Both the position numbers and the translations under genes were made by a program. Source: Bimastos eiseni (taxonomy: Eukaryota > Annelida > Clitellata > Crassiclitellata > Lumbricidae). From it: a stretch of 64,000 nt of DNA. A model generated the notes under the pieces. The model was given only the letters and a program-made list of their open reading frames with translations, had not been told where the DNA came from and did not search any database. How positions within the stretch are numbered: position 1 is the stretch's first letter; every line of letters begins with the position of its first letter. The DNA is taken from contig OY365813.1 in assembly GCA_959347315.1 (NCBI GenBank), positions 19,875,354-19,939,353 of the forward strand, given 5' to 3'. Below, piece after piece: positions 42,722 to 54,521 of the stretch.

Positions 42722-43462
42722 ATGATAACAATAATAAAAATTAAAAATAACGATTAAAATTTTAAATTGGGGCCGTTCCAGATGCTTTTATAATATTCCT
42801 AAATAATGTTCTAGTCCCTGAGGGATCCTATGTACCTCGGGGCAAAAACAAAACAATAATAATAAGAAGAATGACAATAACAGCAATAACAGTAACAATA
42901 GCAATCATAATAATATAAATAATAATAATAATTACTAGAATTTAGGCCCTCCGCGAGGGGAGAGGGGGCTAATGCCCAGAGACCCGGCGATTTTCTGGGA
43001 CTCGGTCGGGGCAGACAATCAACTTATGAAAAATATTATCATCAGTAAAACAAAGTATGTGACTAATGTCTTGTTGAATGTCATACTGACACTTAATCTC
43101 CATCAATTTAAACTTCAAACATTTGAATAAAACCTTACCTGTCAGTTTATTGCTATCGAACACTTCCTTCCGTCTTTAAAAGAGTCCCGCGACTGCTCTG
43201 CCTAGGGGTGCGTAATGTCTTTGCCTATATAGTCCAGGGATTTCTGTCGGGCGGTCTGCTTGAACTAATTGCTCTTGAGTTACTAAATACTACACCCACG
43301 GAAAATCCGTTCACTTTTTTATAGTCCATGTTTTTACCGTTCCAAGAATTGTCTACGCTTGAAACTTTGACAGCTTTCCGCTCTTTGGCAGTAGATAAAA
43401 GATTCATTTCAACATCGCCGCGGCCAAAGCCAAGTGTGGCGCCGATGTTGGGTGTCAACAAC

Positions 43463-43778
43463 TACATGATGAATAACGTCTCTAATTGATGCGTCTTAAA
43501 ACAATTCATTAGGAAGTAAACGTGAAAGTGTATGTACATCGACATTGCGAGAGACCATTATGCAGGAATACGCCGAGCTGCGCCCTGCTGGGGGTGCAAG
43601 GAAGTGCAGTTACACTTTTTTACATGATGAATAACGTCTCTAATTCATGCGTCTTAAAATAATTCATAAGGAAGTAAACGTGAAAGCGTATGGACATCGA
43701 CATTGCGAGAGACCATTATGCAGGAATGCGCCGAGCTGCGCCCTGCTCGGGGTGCAAGAAAGTTCAGTTACACTTTTC
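43463..43778. repeat. 158-bp direct tandem duplication
   Basis: 43463-43620 and 43621-43778 are the same unit ('tacatgatgaataacgtc' to 'cagttacactttt'), over 90% identical by eye with about ten substitutions. The sequence matches nothing else in the window. Confidence 0.9.
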
Positions 43779-45584
43779 CGCTTTGCGATCTCAAGAGGCA
43801 TCCGTCACTTTCGGTATACATGCAGTATTTTGTCGATGAGTCAGTTATTGATTTGTACGGTGTAAGAGATGATGCGTTTCATAACTTACTCATGTATGTA
43901 TATTCGTTTTATTGAGGAAACAATCTGGAAAAAACGCAGACATGCTAGCGTGAGTGATGGTGTATAATGTAAGCAGTTTATAATTTTTAATTAGAGATAA
44001 ATAAGAAATAAAATGTCAAATATGTAGTTAAAGTTATAAATCAATTTGCTAGGTTGTCGCTATAAATGCGCAACTTCTTTAGGCCTAAGTTGGGTGTAAT
44101 TTCGGTCACATAATGACACCCAATTCCTACGGATACCATCGCTTCAGAAAAATACCCAATAGGGGCCAACGTATTTGTAAATGGTAGATTAGTTTCACTC
44201 GCACATGGTTGTAGGCCTATTGGGTGAAATTAAAAAATTACTGTACATGTAAAGTATGTCGACCGAGGAAGTTTGAAATAGTAGGCCTAACTAATGGATA
44301 TCTATTTGTATCATCGATTGCTGAATTTCCTGGACTGTCATTTTCGGGATTTAGATCTGCCAGCGTTGTTTTCATAGATCTTGTGTTGTCAGTTAACTCA
44401 GTTTCTATATGTAAGGTGGAAATGAAGTTTGCTGGCAACACTAACACTGAATGCGGACTGTTATCATCATCTTGATTTTTTTCTTGATTTTCGGGTCGTG
44501 TAGCCTACTCATTGAAGGTGTTTCTTTAAAATAAATGTAAAATGGTGTCTTTGGTTTGAATTGGGGTAGATTTAAATAAATCGACGAGATCTTGTCATTT
44601 GCTTCCATCTTTAACCAGAGTTTTTAGTTTCTTATCTCTTACTTTCTCCGAACCACCTTCACATTTATGTTCCGCATTTGACTAAACCACTTATAACTAT
44701 AAATTATTTTATTAAATTAATATTAATTATTATTAACCAATAATAATAATAATAAAAGAATCTTTATCAAAGCAGACGCAGCGGAAGTAGAGAACCTAAG
44801 AGAATAGAGGGGCAGATGTCAATTCTAGCTTGGCAGCCGTTGACTTCGCGACAGCCATATGTTACTGCCTAGATACTAACGTAGACTAAAAATAAAACTA
44901 GTTGTCGTCATTTATCCTATAGCCATGCATTCGCTCGCTGTAAGGCTGCTGTTAATATGACCAATATTACGTTTGCATTCTTACGTTTTTTGTCAGATTG
45001 TTTTCTTTCCAAATAAAAGAATTGATTTTTCAATTGAATGCATTTTTAACCCAGTGGGTCACGATTTACAAATATTGCGATTACTTAACCTTCATACCTC
45101 ATGATTTATTCTTATCAATCTAATCTCTTCTCACGTTGGCATAGTTCTAAGAGCGACCAATGGTGTTTCTCCGTTTTAATAGACCTAGTTTTTCGACCAA
45201 TTGAATTATAATGTTTATCACCGCTGACCTACTGTAAAACGTGCCCGTGACAAAATCTAGGCTAACTATATCATCGCCTTTAAAGGCATTCGTACGACAA
45301 CTTGATGACCCCTTATTTGGCAATTACGTTATAAATATATATATTGTGAAGTGTGAACGTGTTTTCCGCAAAGGCGTAGTCCTTCACTATAAATTACATG
45401 CATGTATAATGTCTCAGCCTAAGTGCTGCGCCGTGCAGGTGTTCGGTACCCTTGCCTTGACGTAGCTAAAGTCGTTGGCCTGAGATATGTTTGCACTGAG
45501 CATGTGTAACATAAAATTCAACTGCTGAGGTAGTTGATTCGAACCCCATGCCATATATACCATTGTGCTGACAATGTCAATGCC

Positions 45585-45665
45585 TTTCAATGTCAATATC
45601 AGACTATGTCAATACTTGACAATTTCAATACCTGACAATTTCAATACCTGACAATTGACAATGGT
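45585..45665. repeat. (caatacctgacaattt)n short minisatellite
   Basis: About five degenerate 15-16 bp units. Confidence 0.75.
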
Positions 45666-46089
45666 GAAATATTTGTTTATTAAATAACATGTTGACATAC
45701 CGTTGGAAGTAACAGGCAACAACGAAAATAGGACACGCTGTAAATAACTAAAAAATGAAGAAAATAAAAGTGCATTACTGCTGCGGATCATAAAATGTTG
45801 ATAAAACTGCCTATAACGCCAGTGAGTGATAAGGACAACCTCTGAGTTCAAGGGAAGGAAGTTCGATGGCAGAGAACATCCACGCAGCAGACGGAGCATG
45901 TCTCTAGCAAGGTATTAGTTTTCTAATCATCTTTATTATGACTGGGTCTCTGTTACTGATTTTGATTTGTCAATCTGATCTATTAATCAAATGTTAGGCC
46001 TATTATGCAATGCGCTTCTCACTATGCCGCGGCTCCACTCATCATAGTCATGCACCATTGATTGGACGGGTATATATAATATGTTGTCT

Positions 46090-46420
46090 TCTTGGTTGAG
46101 CTCCATCTTACTTGCGCGATCTTTGCCGCCCTGTGTCTGACGTTGCAGCGCGTCGGATACTTCGCTCTGCGACGAGAGGTGAGCTTATTTTTTCACGCGC
46201 TCCCTTGGCTATTAGGCAGCACCGTACTTTCTCGGTTGGGGGTCCCTCATTATGGAATGATCTCCCATTTGAGCTCCGCTCATTGCTCGTTACTCAACCG
46301 CCACGTTTTTGCAAGTACCTCAAGACTTTTCTTCAAAGTCGTTGCTGGGCTGGTAGAGCTTCTGAGTAGGTTTCTTGAAGGGGTGATATATATATGACCA
46401 GAACGATAAATGAATTCCTC
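46090..46420 (+). mobile_element. LINE ORF2 C-terminus with 3' tail
   Basis: The frame 46112-46369 encodes RRILRSATRGELIFSRAPL, then RTFSVGGPSLWNDLPFELRS and FCKYLKTFLQSR. This is the common C-terminal end of L2/CR1/jockey-like LINE ORF2 ('R.FSV.GP..WN.LP..LR'). It is followed by 'ttctgagtaggtttcttgaa' and a tata tail, the same 3' end carried by the short repeats at 5055, 6020, 15215 and 19655. Heavily 5'-truncated. Confidence 0.8.
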
Positions 46421-46600
46421 CAAATGCAGCAGCGAAAGATGACGGTAATAGCTGTCAGTGACCGTACAGAGGATAATCCGATGCAGCTCCTTAGAATCAT
46501 GACCTGCCACGGAAGGAACGAAGGCCGGAGCAGGTCTCTGCGGTAGCGTTGATGGTCGTCAGCACAGATGACCATATCAATAACTGACAATGTATTGGAG

Positions 46601-46956
46601 CAGCGTTTCCCAAACTGTGTTCCGCGGAATCTTATGGTTCCGTGAGGTGAAGACAAAAATACCGCGGAAACTTTCTGCGTGAAACAACAAAAGCTTCAAG
46701 CAATCTAAAATAGATATCATAACGTTTTCACATGAAGCTTTTTGCTTGACTTCAGATCTGTTTATAGCTTAATATGAAAGATAATTCATGTGTCATTGTC
46801 ATCAATGTTTGTGTTGTTATTTATCTAATCTAGTTCTAAGCCTATATTTGATGTCTGTACCTGCAAGAGAACATGTTGAGTTTTGGACGAGGAGGGTTCC
46901 GCCCAAATAATTTCAGATCAAAAGGGTTCCTAGCCAAAACAGATTGGGAAGCGCTG
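46601..46956. mobile_element. hAT-type MITE, 356 bp
   Basis: Terminal inverted repeats 'cagcgtttcccaaactgtg' at the left and 'agattgggaagcgctg' at the right. The flanking 8-bp duplications tattggag (46593-46600) and tattagtg (46957-46964) agree at 6 of 8 positions. Length, TIR type and TSD size fit a non-autonomous hAT element. No transposase is encoded. Confidence 0.8.
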
Positions 46957-47049
46957 TATTAGTGATCGCCGCGTTCTATACCAGAGTTGAGCTTTTTGTA
47001 AGTAGAAGCAGAGGAAGAAAGCTAAGTTGGGTTACAGAAAATAAGATAG

Positions 47050-47097
<48 letters not shown>

Positions 47098-47640
47098 TTT
47101 ATGTCATGCTATGATATACATGTGTGTCATAATGTCATGATACAAATATGATATATATATATATGATATATATATATGTATATTTATATATATATATTGG
47201 TAAGGAAGACATACATACAACAGTATCCCTACAATAGAGGCCCAAACACCACTTTGACCCAGTTAATACGTTTACATAAAGTAGAATGGTATATATATCT
47301 ATATATATATATATTATATATTATATTATATATATAAACATATTTATGCTCTGTTGGTTATCACAATTTAAAATATCCTTACACATGCAGATGTCAATAT
47401 ATATATATATATATATGTATATAATATAAATAATTATATATAAATGCATGTGTGGGTTTAGTAGCACACTCGGAAACACGTCTTGTCCGTATTAAGGATC
47501 TAGTTGTAATAAATCTTATGGTAAATATTCACTTAGCGTCTTTTCGCTCACAGCGTCTTAGCCCACGTGGTATAGTTTTATTGGTACTCAAATATGACGT
47601 AAATATATATATATATAACTATATATATATATATATTGTC
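47050..47640. repeat. (TA)n-rich region
   Basis: Several separate (ta)n runs at 47054-47090, 47150-47200, 47290-47335, 47398-47430 and 47603-47636. Confidence 0.85.
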
Positions 47641-47764
47641 GAACATTATCTGTTGTGTCATGACGTGTGTGTATTGAACGTAAATAGAGTGAGCAAATGA
47701 ATGAATGAAAGGATGAATCTATGAATGAATGAACGCATGAACGACGACATCAACGATATAAATT

Positions 47765-47794
47765 TTTTTTATCGATTTATATATATATATATAA

Positions 47795-47831
<37 letters not shown>

Positions 47832-48010
47832 AGTGTGCGTGCGTGTTTGTGTGTGCATGTGTGCGCATGTGTATGTGTGTGTATGCGTGTGTGTGTGTGG
47901 GTGTGTGTGTGTGAGAGAGACAGACAAACAGACAGACAGACAGATAGGCGGACAGAGAGCGTGTGTGCGTGTATGCGTGCGTGCGTGCGTGTAGGTGTGT
48001 AAGTTTGTGG
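47765..48010. repeat. (TA)n-(TG)n-(GACA)n compound microsatellite
   Basis: An (ta)n, (gt)n, (gaca)n, (gtgc)n series about 240 bp long. The Cys/Val and Thr/His open frames in it are artefacts. Confidence 0.9.
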
Positions 48011-48444
48011 GCGTGTGTACATTTGTGTGCATTAGCTTTAAGAATGAACCAGCCTTAATGCAAACTTAGATCTATCTCCATTTATTCAAGCAGCGGGTCA
48101 ACAGCTTAAGTAAAACATCTGTTGTCGAAAGGCGAACGACAAAAGACCCCGTTCTCGGTCTCGCTGTCTTCTACAAAAGGAACGTTTACAGGCAAATGAT
48201 TAATTAATATTTCGCAATGGCGAACAGAACCCTCCTAGGATTTTTCATTTAGATATTTCTTGATAACAGTTACTAAAAACGAGCCTTGGTAGAAGACGAG
48301 CACTCCTCTAAGATATCCACGAGACTACCATAGACATTTCTCGATAATAATTGTTTCCGAAACCTAACCTTGGCAGATAAATTAGAAGAGGTCTTCACCA
48401 CTGGGTGCGTATGAAGTGTCAATGACTTCATTTTCTTAGCGTGC

Positions 48445-48800
48445 TGGACGATCAACTGAGAAGCCTGCGGTTCAAGTCACCGCCTGGGCAAAATTTATGC
48501 CGCAATTTCTGCTTCACCTGCGCCCGATGGGGGGCCGTAGAGCAGTGGTGAACACACTGGGACGCAGAACTGAGGAACCGAGTTTGAGACCTGTATAGCC
48601 CCTAAGGTTGACTTCCTTCCTTCTTTCGCTAGGCAGCGGCATTTGCTAAAAAAGAGTCTATAACCTAATGGGCGCCCTGCGTGGTTGCCGACAGTTAAAT
48701 TCGAATCCTGTATTAACTTGTCATCATTCGTTCATACTGTTCTTGTAATCATAGTGCTGTTAGTCAGTTTGAAATTAAACGGAAATTATTATTATTATTG
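48445..48800 (+). mobile_element. SINE family B, full copy with two tRNA-like heads
   Basis: A first tRNA-like block ends with 'gcggttcaagtcacc' (48470s). A second has 'gtagagcagtggtgaac' and B-box-like 'gagtttgagacc' at about 48580. The body holds 'taatgggcgccctgcgtgg' and 'catcattcgttcata', and the end is (att)n. Its 3' half recurs at 2548-2695 and 18606-18765; a head-only relative is at 56640-56825. Confidence 0.7.
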
Positions 48801-48859
48801 TTAGCATTATTATTAACATTATTTTAATTAACTATTATTATTATCATCATCATCATCAC

Positions 48860-49050
48860 CATCATCTTCTTCTTCTTCGTCTTCTTCTTGTGCTCTATCT
48901 TCTTCTTCGTTTTCTCTCCTTCTTCTCCTCCTTCTCCTCTGTTTTCATCCTCTCCTCCTGTTCCTTCTTCTTCTCTTCCTCCTCCTCCTTCGTTTCTCCT
49001 CCACTTCTTTTTTCTCCTCCTTTGCCTCCTCCTCCTTTCTTCTTCCTCCA
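48860..49050. repeat. Polypyrimidine (CTT/CTC) tract
   Basis: About 190 bp nearly all C and T on the plus strand, mirroring the purine tract at 27105-27400. Arg/Lys/Glu- and Ser/Phe-rich open frames are artefacts. Confidence 0.85.
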
Positions 49051-50009
49051 CATAGACTATATGTGTCAGTAGTTTAGGTCTTGTGACTTCGCTGGAAACG
49101 GCATTGTAACCTGTGACCAACTACCTCCACGCCTACTCCGTCTCATGCGCGATTTAACACTCTGTCATTGACGCAAATGTCCAAAGTTCGACCCGTGTAG
49201 GCTGTAAGTGGAAAATCGTGCGCGACTAAACGTCAGTTTTACTGATATAGTTCTGCTTCTATTGCTGATATGCGACTAAGGATTAACCTACTTTAACAGA
49301 AGTCGAATCCTACTGAGCGGGAATTATTGTCAAAGTTAATATAAAAATAGATCTAGCTGCTCACGTGGTTTATTATAACGCCTGAATGGTCTAGACCATT
49401 TTAGGCCTGCTACCCCCTAATGGTATTTCCAAAGCTGTGGTGAACCCAAGCTATAAAATCGTTTAGGCCTTTACCGCGTTTTTACTACCATGCATATATC
49501 CTCTTACCGTTATTGATAATCCATACACCTCATGCCTAACAAAATGACGAATCGTTTATTAACTGAACAATTTATAATTTGTTGTTGGTAATAATTTTAT
49601 TTAATTAATCAAAGTACAAGAAATAAGTAAGGTTTACTCTAAAGTCGCTTATAGTGACGTAGTTGGTGTAGTAATCAAGATTACATAAAATTTATATTAA
49701 AATTTAGAAAATACCATGACAACTGTTTTTCTTACAAATTCCCGAGAGTTCCAGCCGACCTCTGGCAAATCGTAATGTCACCAATTTGTCTATGTACATT
49801 TTTTATCCTGGACATGTTTGTGTAATTTTCATTACCTCATCATTGCCCACCTGCGTGTGAATCCGATATGGCAGAAAATTAGCACTTTCTTTTACAAAAA
49901 TGTATATAATTATCTTTAAGATTTTATATAAATAGTATTTTTTTGTTCATATGAATTTGCGTTTTGACAGCGATAATTCTTTTCCAATAAAGGAAAATAC
50001 AAGAGAAGA

Positions 50010-50050
50010 CTCCTGTGGGGGTCGCGACCCACAGATTGAAAACCACTGGC
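50010..50050 (-). mobile_element. hAT-type MITE terminus
   Basis: The reverse complement of 'ttgaaaaccactgg' preceded by 'gggggtcgcgacccacag' is the common hAT end CAGTGG-TTTTCAA-...-GGGTCGCGACCCC. I could not find the partner end. Confidence 0.55.
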
Positions 50051-50619
50051 CTAAACCCTGTTCATTTCTTAATGAATTGATCCGTTGAGATCCCTCACAA
50101 ACACTGACAGTTTGAAAGGTTGCCACGACACCAGCGCCGGTGAATATGCTGGTCTCCCTGACTTGGATTTTCTGAGCAATGGGTAAATTTTGAAAATTTA
50201 CAGTACGTTACACTATACTTTTTTATGTCCTCTGCTAAAGGAAAATGCTAATTCGATAACGGAAGCTCTTAGATATTTCTCCATCGGTATGCAAGCCGGC
50301 ATTCTCACGCTTTGAGTGGCATAAGGCGTGCGCTTCTACCCGTTTACACGTTTCACTCTTTCAAATAGATATCGCCCTAATCTAAACAAAATCTATTTTA
50401 AAATATTATGTTTGTTTCTTTGCTGACCTAGTTTTGCGTCAATTTATCTTCGTAGCTAAAAGTTAATGAATCAGCTTATTATGTCTAAAGATGTAAAAAT
50501 TTCCTGCTCTCGATTAACGTCCAAAATCTAGTAGTGACGTGAAAGAACCTAAGAGAGTTTCCAGTCTTGTGCATATGGTGTTCTTGATTTTTAACGACAC
50601 CGTTCCATATTGAGGACGA

Positions 50620-50690
50620 TTTGGTATCGCCCTCCTCCTGTCTCCAGGCGTGGGACTGGCACAATGGCGGAGTTGGTACTGCTCATATAG
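50620..50690 (-). repeat. Dispersed short repeat (family F), inverted
   Basis: 'tatcgccctcctcctgtctc' and 'gcgtgggactggcacaatgg'. Here the 'cggagttggtactgctcat' segment is also duplicated nearby. Confidence 0.5.
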
Positions 50691-51064
50691 ACCACTGCGC
50701 GGAGTTGGTACTGCTCATCTTGGTCTATCACCTTAATATACCTCAGTAAACACCAGCTGCACATCACGCCAGCAACTGTTCTACTTTCCACACTTCAATT
50801 ATACTCCTTCAACCTGTCGACGCTAAACAAGCACCTGCCTGCCTATCACCTCACGCAGACCGCAAAGGTGACGCTACGTGTAGATGATTAGTCACTCTTT
50901 CATCCACGTGGCGTCCTCTGGCGACGCCCTTTAGCGGTCAAACGATAGACAGACTACGGTAGGAAATTTCATCATGCGAGCGAACGAATTGTGCAATAGC
51001 ACAGAGCGATGTCGACATCAAGACAATGTGTTTCCGCTGACTCAAGATTGCTGCTTGTAGAACC

Positions 51065-51149
51065 GCCTGTTTGTCTCTCTCTGTCTCTCTGTCTTTCACT
51101 CTGTTTCTTTTTCTGTATCTCTGTCTCTGTCCCTGTCTCTGTCCCTGTC

Positions 51150-51188
<39 letters not shown>

Positions 51189-51325
51189 TCGTGAATCTGA
51201 CGTTCCAAAAATTATGTATGTTACTTTTTGACTCAGCTCCCAAGATCTCTATTTATGTGTATGTCTCTGTCTCTGTCTCTGTCTCTGCCTCTGCCTCTGC
51301 CTCTGCCTCTGCCTCTGTGTCTCTT
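51065..51325. repeat. (CTGT)n/(CTGCCT)n tract
   Basis: Two pyrimidine-rich blocks, 51070-51185 and 51262-51325. Confidence 0.9.
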
Positions 51326-51461
51326 TATCTCGCGTGAATCATACTCTCATCCTATGTATGTAACTTTTATTTCTTTTACGGGCTTTTATCTGCCAAGTGA
51401 TATAATAATAATATTTAGCACATTAAAATTACGGTTTACGGCAGAGGTCTAACTTAGTGAA

Positions 51462-51469
<8 letters not shown>

Positions 51470-51510
<41 letters not shown>
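51470..51510. repeat. (TA)n microsatellite
   Basis: Pure (ta)n run of about 40 bp. Confidence 0.9.
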
Positions 51511-51513
<3 letters not shown>

Positions 51514-52065
51514 CCAAATGAGCAAATACAGGATCCTAATGTTGACAACTTGCTGAGGATCAATAGGGACAGACCGAAGCCCTTGAAGGACTCAAGTCCT
51601 GTTAGCATGGTCACCCTTCCATTTGATGAGTAGTTGCAGGTATACATTCATACGTTAGCATGTTGTAAGAACGTGAGTAGTTAGTCATTAAATACAATGA
51701 GAATAATGACTCTGTATCCTAGACACATTGGACAACCGATGGTTGATCGAATAATCATTCAAATTCATCTATATAAATAAAAGAAGATGCTCTGTGTGTA
51801 TGTGTATCTGTCCCTGCTATGCATTTGCACAGTTTTACTGCTATTGACTCTATGCCTTCGCCGTTGGCTCGGGGAACACCTGGAACACCCAGTAGATGGT
51901 TAGTGAACCCGCGCCCGCCCTCTTCCTGTTTTATGCTTGTCTAACAATTTCTTCATTGCAATATTTTTTATTAGAAAGACACATTTGAATGAGTTTTAGC
52001 AAGATTTGATACTACGGCATCCAACACAGGACATGTAACTGTGACATGTGGGACTATCGAGCAGC

Positions 52066-52220
52066 AAACCTCTAAGTCTCCAGACGTCACCCTGCTTACA
52101 AGGCTTCGAAAGAACTTTAATGTCTTGTCAGTGATACGATCAATCGACGAACCACTGACAGGACATTAAAGTTCTTTCGAGGTCTTGTATGCAGAGTGAT
52201 ATCTGGAGACTTGGAGGTTT
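52066..52220. other. Long imperfect hairpin, 68-bp arms
   Basis: Left arm 52066-52133 and right arm 52153-52220 are reverse complements at roughly 85% of positions, with a 19-nt loop. Inner stem: 'cgaaagaactttaatgtc' against 'gacattaaagttctttcg'. No clear target-site duplication flanks it. It could be a palindromic MITE or a foldback transcript. Confidence 0.85.
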
Positions 52221-52317
52221 CAATGTGTTCATCATCAAACAGTCGTTAAGTTGACGAACGATTGTCACGATTCGATTCTACAGTGTTTAGCAAGAGTGCA
52301 CAAAGCTCTATTGGTGA

Positions 52318-52638
52318 GTGCAGAGACTTGCGCGTTCAGAGCTACCAACTAGACGGGACAACTATAAGGAGTTTACTGAGCTGTGCGTGGCTTTCCTCAA
52401 TGGAGAAGAGGCAGATCGCCGAGCGACATTTCAGAGACTTGGAGCTCTGCACAAGGCCAGACGAATGTCGATATTCATCTATTCGACCAAGGTAATTTGT
52501 CTGTTTGAGCAGCAGATTCAAGATCTACCTCGTGGAATGATCATGACGCTCCACCAAGTATCAAAAGTAAAGAACTTTGTCAACTTTGCAACCCTCGTCT
52601 ACAGCTGGATTACGACTAACTCTATGGAAGATGTATAA
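52318..52638 (+). pseudogene. Fragment resembling an uncharacterised invertebrate protein
   Basis: 106 codons with LPTRRDNYKEFTELCVAFLN, GALHKARRMSIFIYS and ICLFEQQIQDLPRGM. The pattern 'RD.Y.E..EL...FL' followed by 'GA.H.ARWM...IY..K..LF' reminds me of a domain found in uncharacterised, often multicopy invertebrate proteins. The conserved Trp is Arg here. No start context or splice partner was found, so it may be a decayed copy from a mobile element. Assignment from memory only. Confidence 0.4.
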
Positions 52639-54521
52639 GTCTCTGATAAAGTAATAGGATGTTCATCCAGAGATCTCTAGTAGTGCCATTTGAGCCTTCA
52701 AGTTGCATCTCTGGTATCTGACTGCAAAATTGTTTTCTGTTGCGCTGTAGGGTAAAAAGGTTTCAGAGGATGCACGACGTGATCTTGCCGACAAACTGCC
52801 GACAAAGTTAACAAACTGATCAAACCAGACATCGCCTCAGAAGAGACATGCTAAGGGATTTAGCAAGCCCAGGTTTCTGACATCATTAACATTAACAACA
52901 ACCCTGACTGATCTGGTTACGAATGACTCGTGGTATGTCTTTCACCTTATAAAGTTAGATCCACAGTTTTGACAAAAAAGATGCTGCAATCTCCCTAAGT
53001 CTTCCACGTATCAGTTGTCGCTGGTCAACCTGCGGACACTGAACGTAGTTAATGACTGTGCTGAAGCTCAGTTCAGACTTCCTGAGCTCAGCTAAGGGAG
53101 AAGAACATTATCAAAATTATGTTGAATTTATCTCACATTATTGCTTCTTCCAGCAACTTATGCCTTTAAGTAATTTGTTTCACTATTTTCTAGCTTGTGT
53201 CGTGTATACAACAAAATGAATCTTTAACTTGAATAACTTCTCTTATCTCAAAAACCTTTCATTATTGTCATTTTTTTTCTAAAAATGCAAGTGCTCGCTA
53301 GACCCCCTATATGATGAGTAAACTTCCTGAAACTTTTAAAGATAGTTTCTTTTAGTAATTGGAAAAAAATTAACATATAGACAGACGCCTACTACAAAAA
53401 TCCCAAATCATGGGGCGTTTGATGCACCCTAAGGTATGTATGTACGTTTTAAGAAAGTCTGGGTCAGTGTTCTTGAAAAGGTAAGACTTTATTTTCTAAT
53501 GTAATGGGTGAAGGAGTCTCAGACAGACGGTGATTGGTGATAGGTAACGATGGACGGAGAACGAAGGGTTGTTTGTTGACAGTTTTTATACGGTCTTTGC
53601 ATTTGAGCGCCTATTATGACTTACGAAGCTCTGCCGATTGGCACTCAGTAAATTTTGCAGTTACAAAAAACGATTGCTATGTGTCATAATTTTGTCGCTA
53701 CGTTGTAGTGCTGCCAACTGGCGAATTCACAGACACTTATTCTCGATCGGTTACAGAGGCGATCAGAAGACGCGCAAACCTACCCAATCGCCCCATCTAC
53801 CGAACAGTCGAAAAGATCCCACACAAACAGGAAACATGGACAGTTGGACATATACACAGAGACTAAGCAAGATAGAGAGAAACAGGCAGACAGTCGAACA
53901 CACAGACCCGAGTAGTTATGTCGTTGAGTCAAGCATGTTAGTTCGATTCAATATTTATCATCTACCCTCCGATTCTCGACCAAAGCGACACCACCTTAAC
54001 AGCTGCTCCGCCTCCTCTGATCTGCCTCGGACTACCCTTTGGACAACCCGTTTGATTTGATGCTGCGCATTCGTGTATTGGCTGGTGCCCTGCGCTTTGC
54101 TTTCAAGTGGCGCAATAAAAGTTTGTTGATTACGATTACAATATATTTTTTTTCATTTTATACGTAAAAATATAAAAATAAATATCAGCTATTTTAAAGC
54201 CTCTACTTCAAGTCCTCTGGAAGATTTTTCAGCTCAGGTTACAGAATTAATTCTTCATCCGATGATATTTGTGTAGCTCCTTTTGTCGTCTGTTGAACGT
54301 CTAAAAACCGTCCAGAATAAACCTCATCAAAGGCTTTGAACTTTCGTCGGATCGTCAATCATTCGATGTCTGACAAATCAGTCGTTGGAGACTGCAGCGT
54401 CACAGCAGAGAAACTGATTTCCGGTTTGATTATAGAGAGAAAAACGTATCTCATGTTAAACTAGGTTTACAAAAGGCTGGCTGTCTGTCTGCATGGCTTG
54501 CTGTGAGTGAGTGAGCGAGCG

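Larger units (their letters stand above)
42722..45900. other. Gene desert right of the cluster
   Basis: No coding region recognised. It holds short aat/aac runs (42860-42935), the 158-bp tandem duplication and AT-rich unique sequence. The small open frames here show no domain or splice support. Confidence 0.5.

Noticed and set aside
43225..43461. 78-residue minus-strand open frame
   Set aside because: No recognisable domain, no flanking exons in phase, and a length expected by chance.
48824..49120. Arg/Lys/Glu-rich protein
   Set aside because: A translation of the polypyrimidine tract on the opposite strand.
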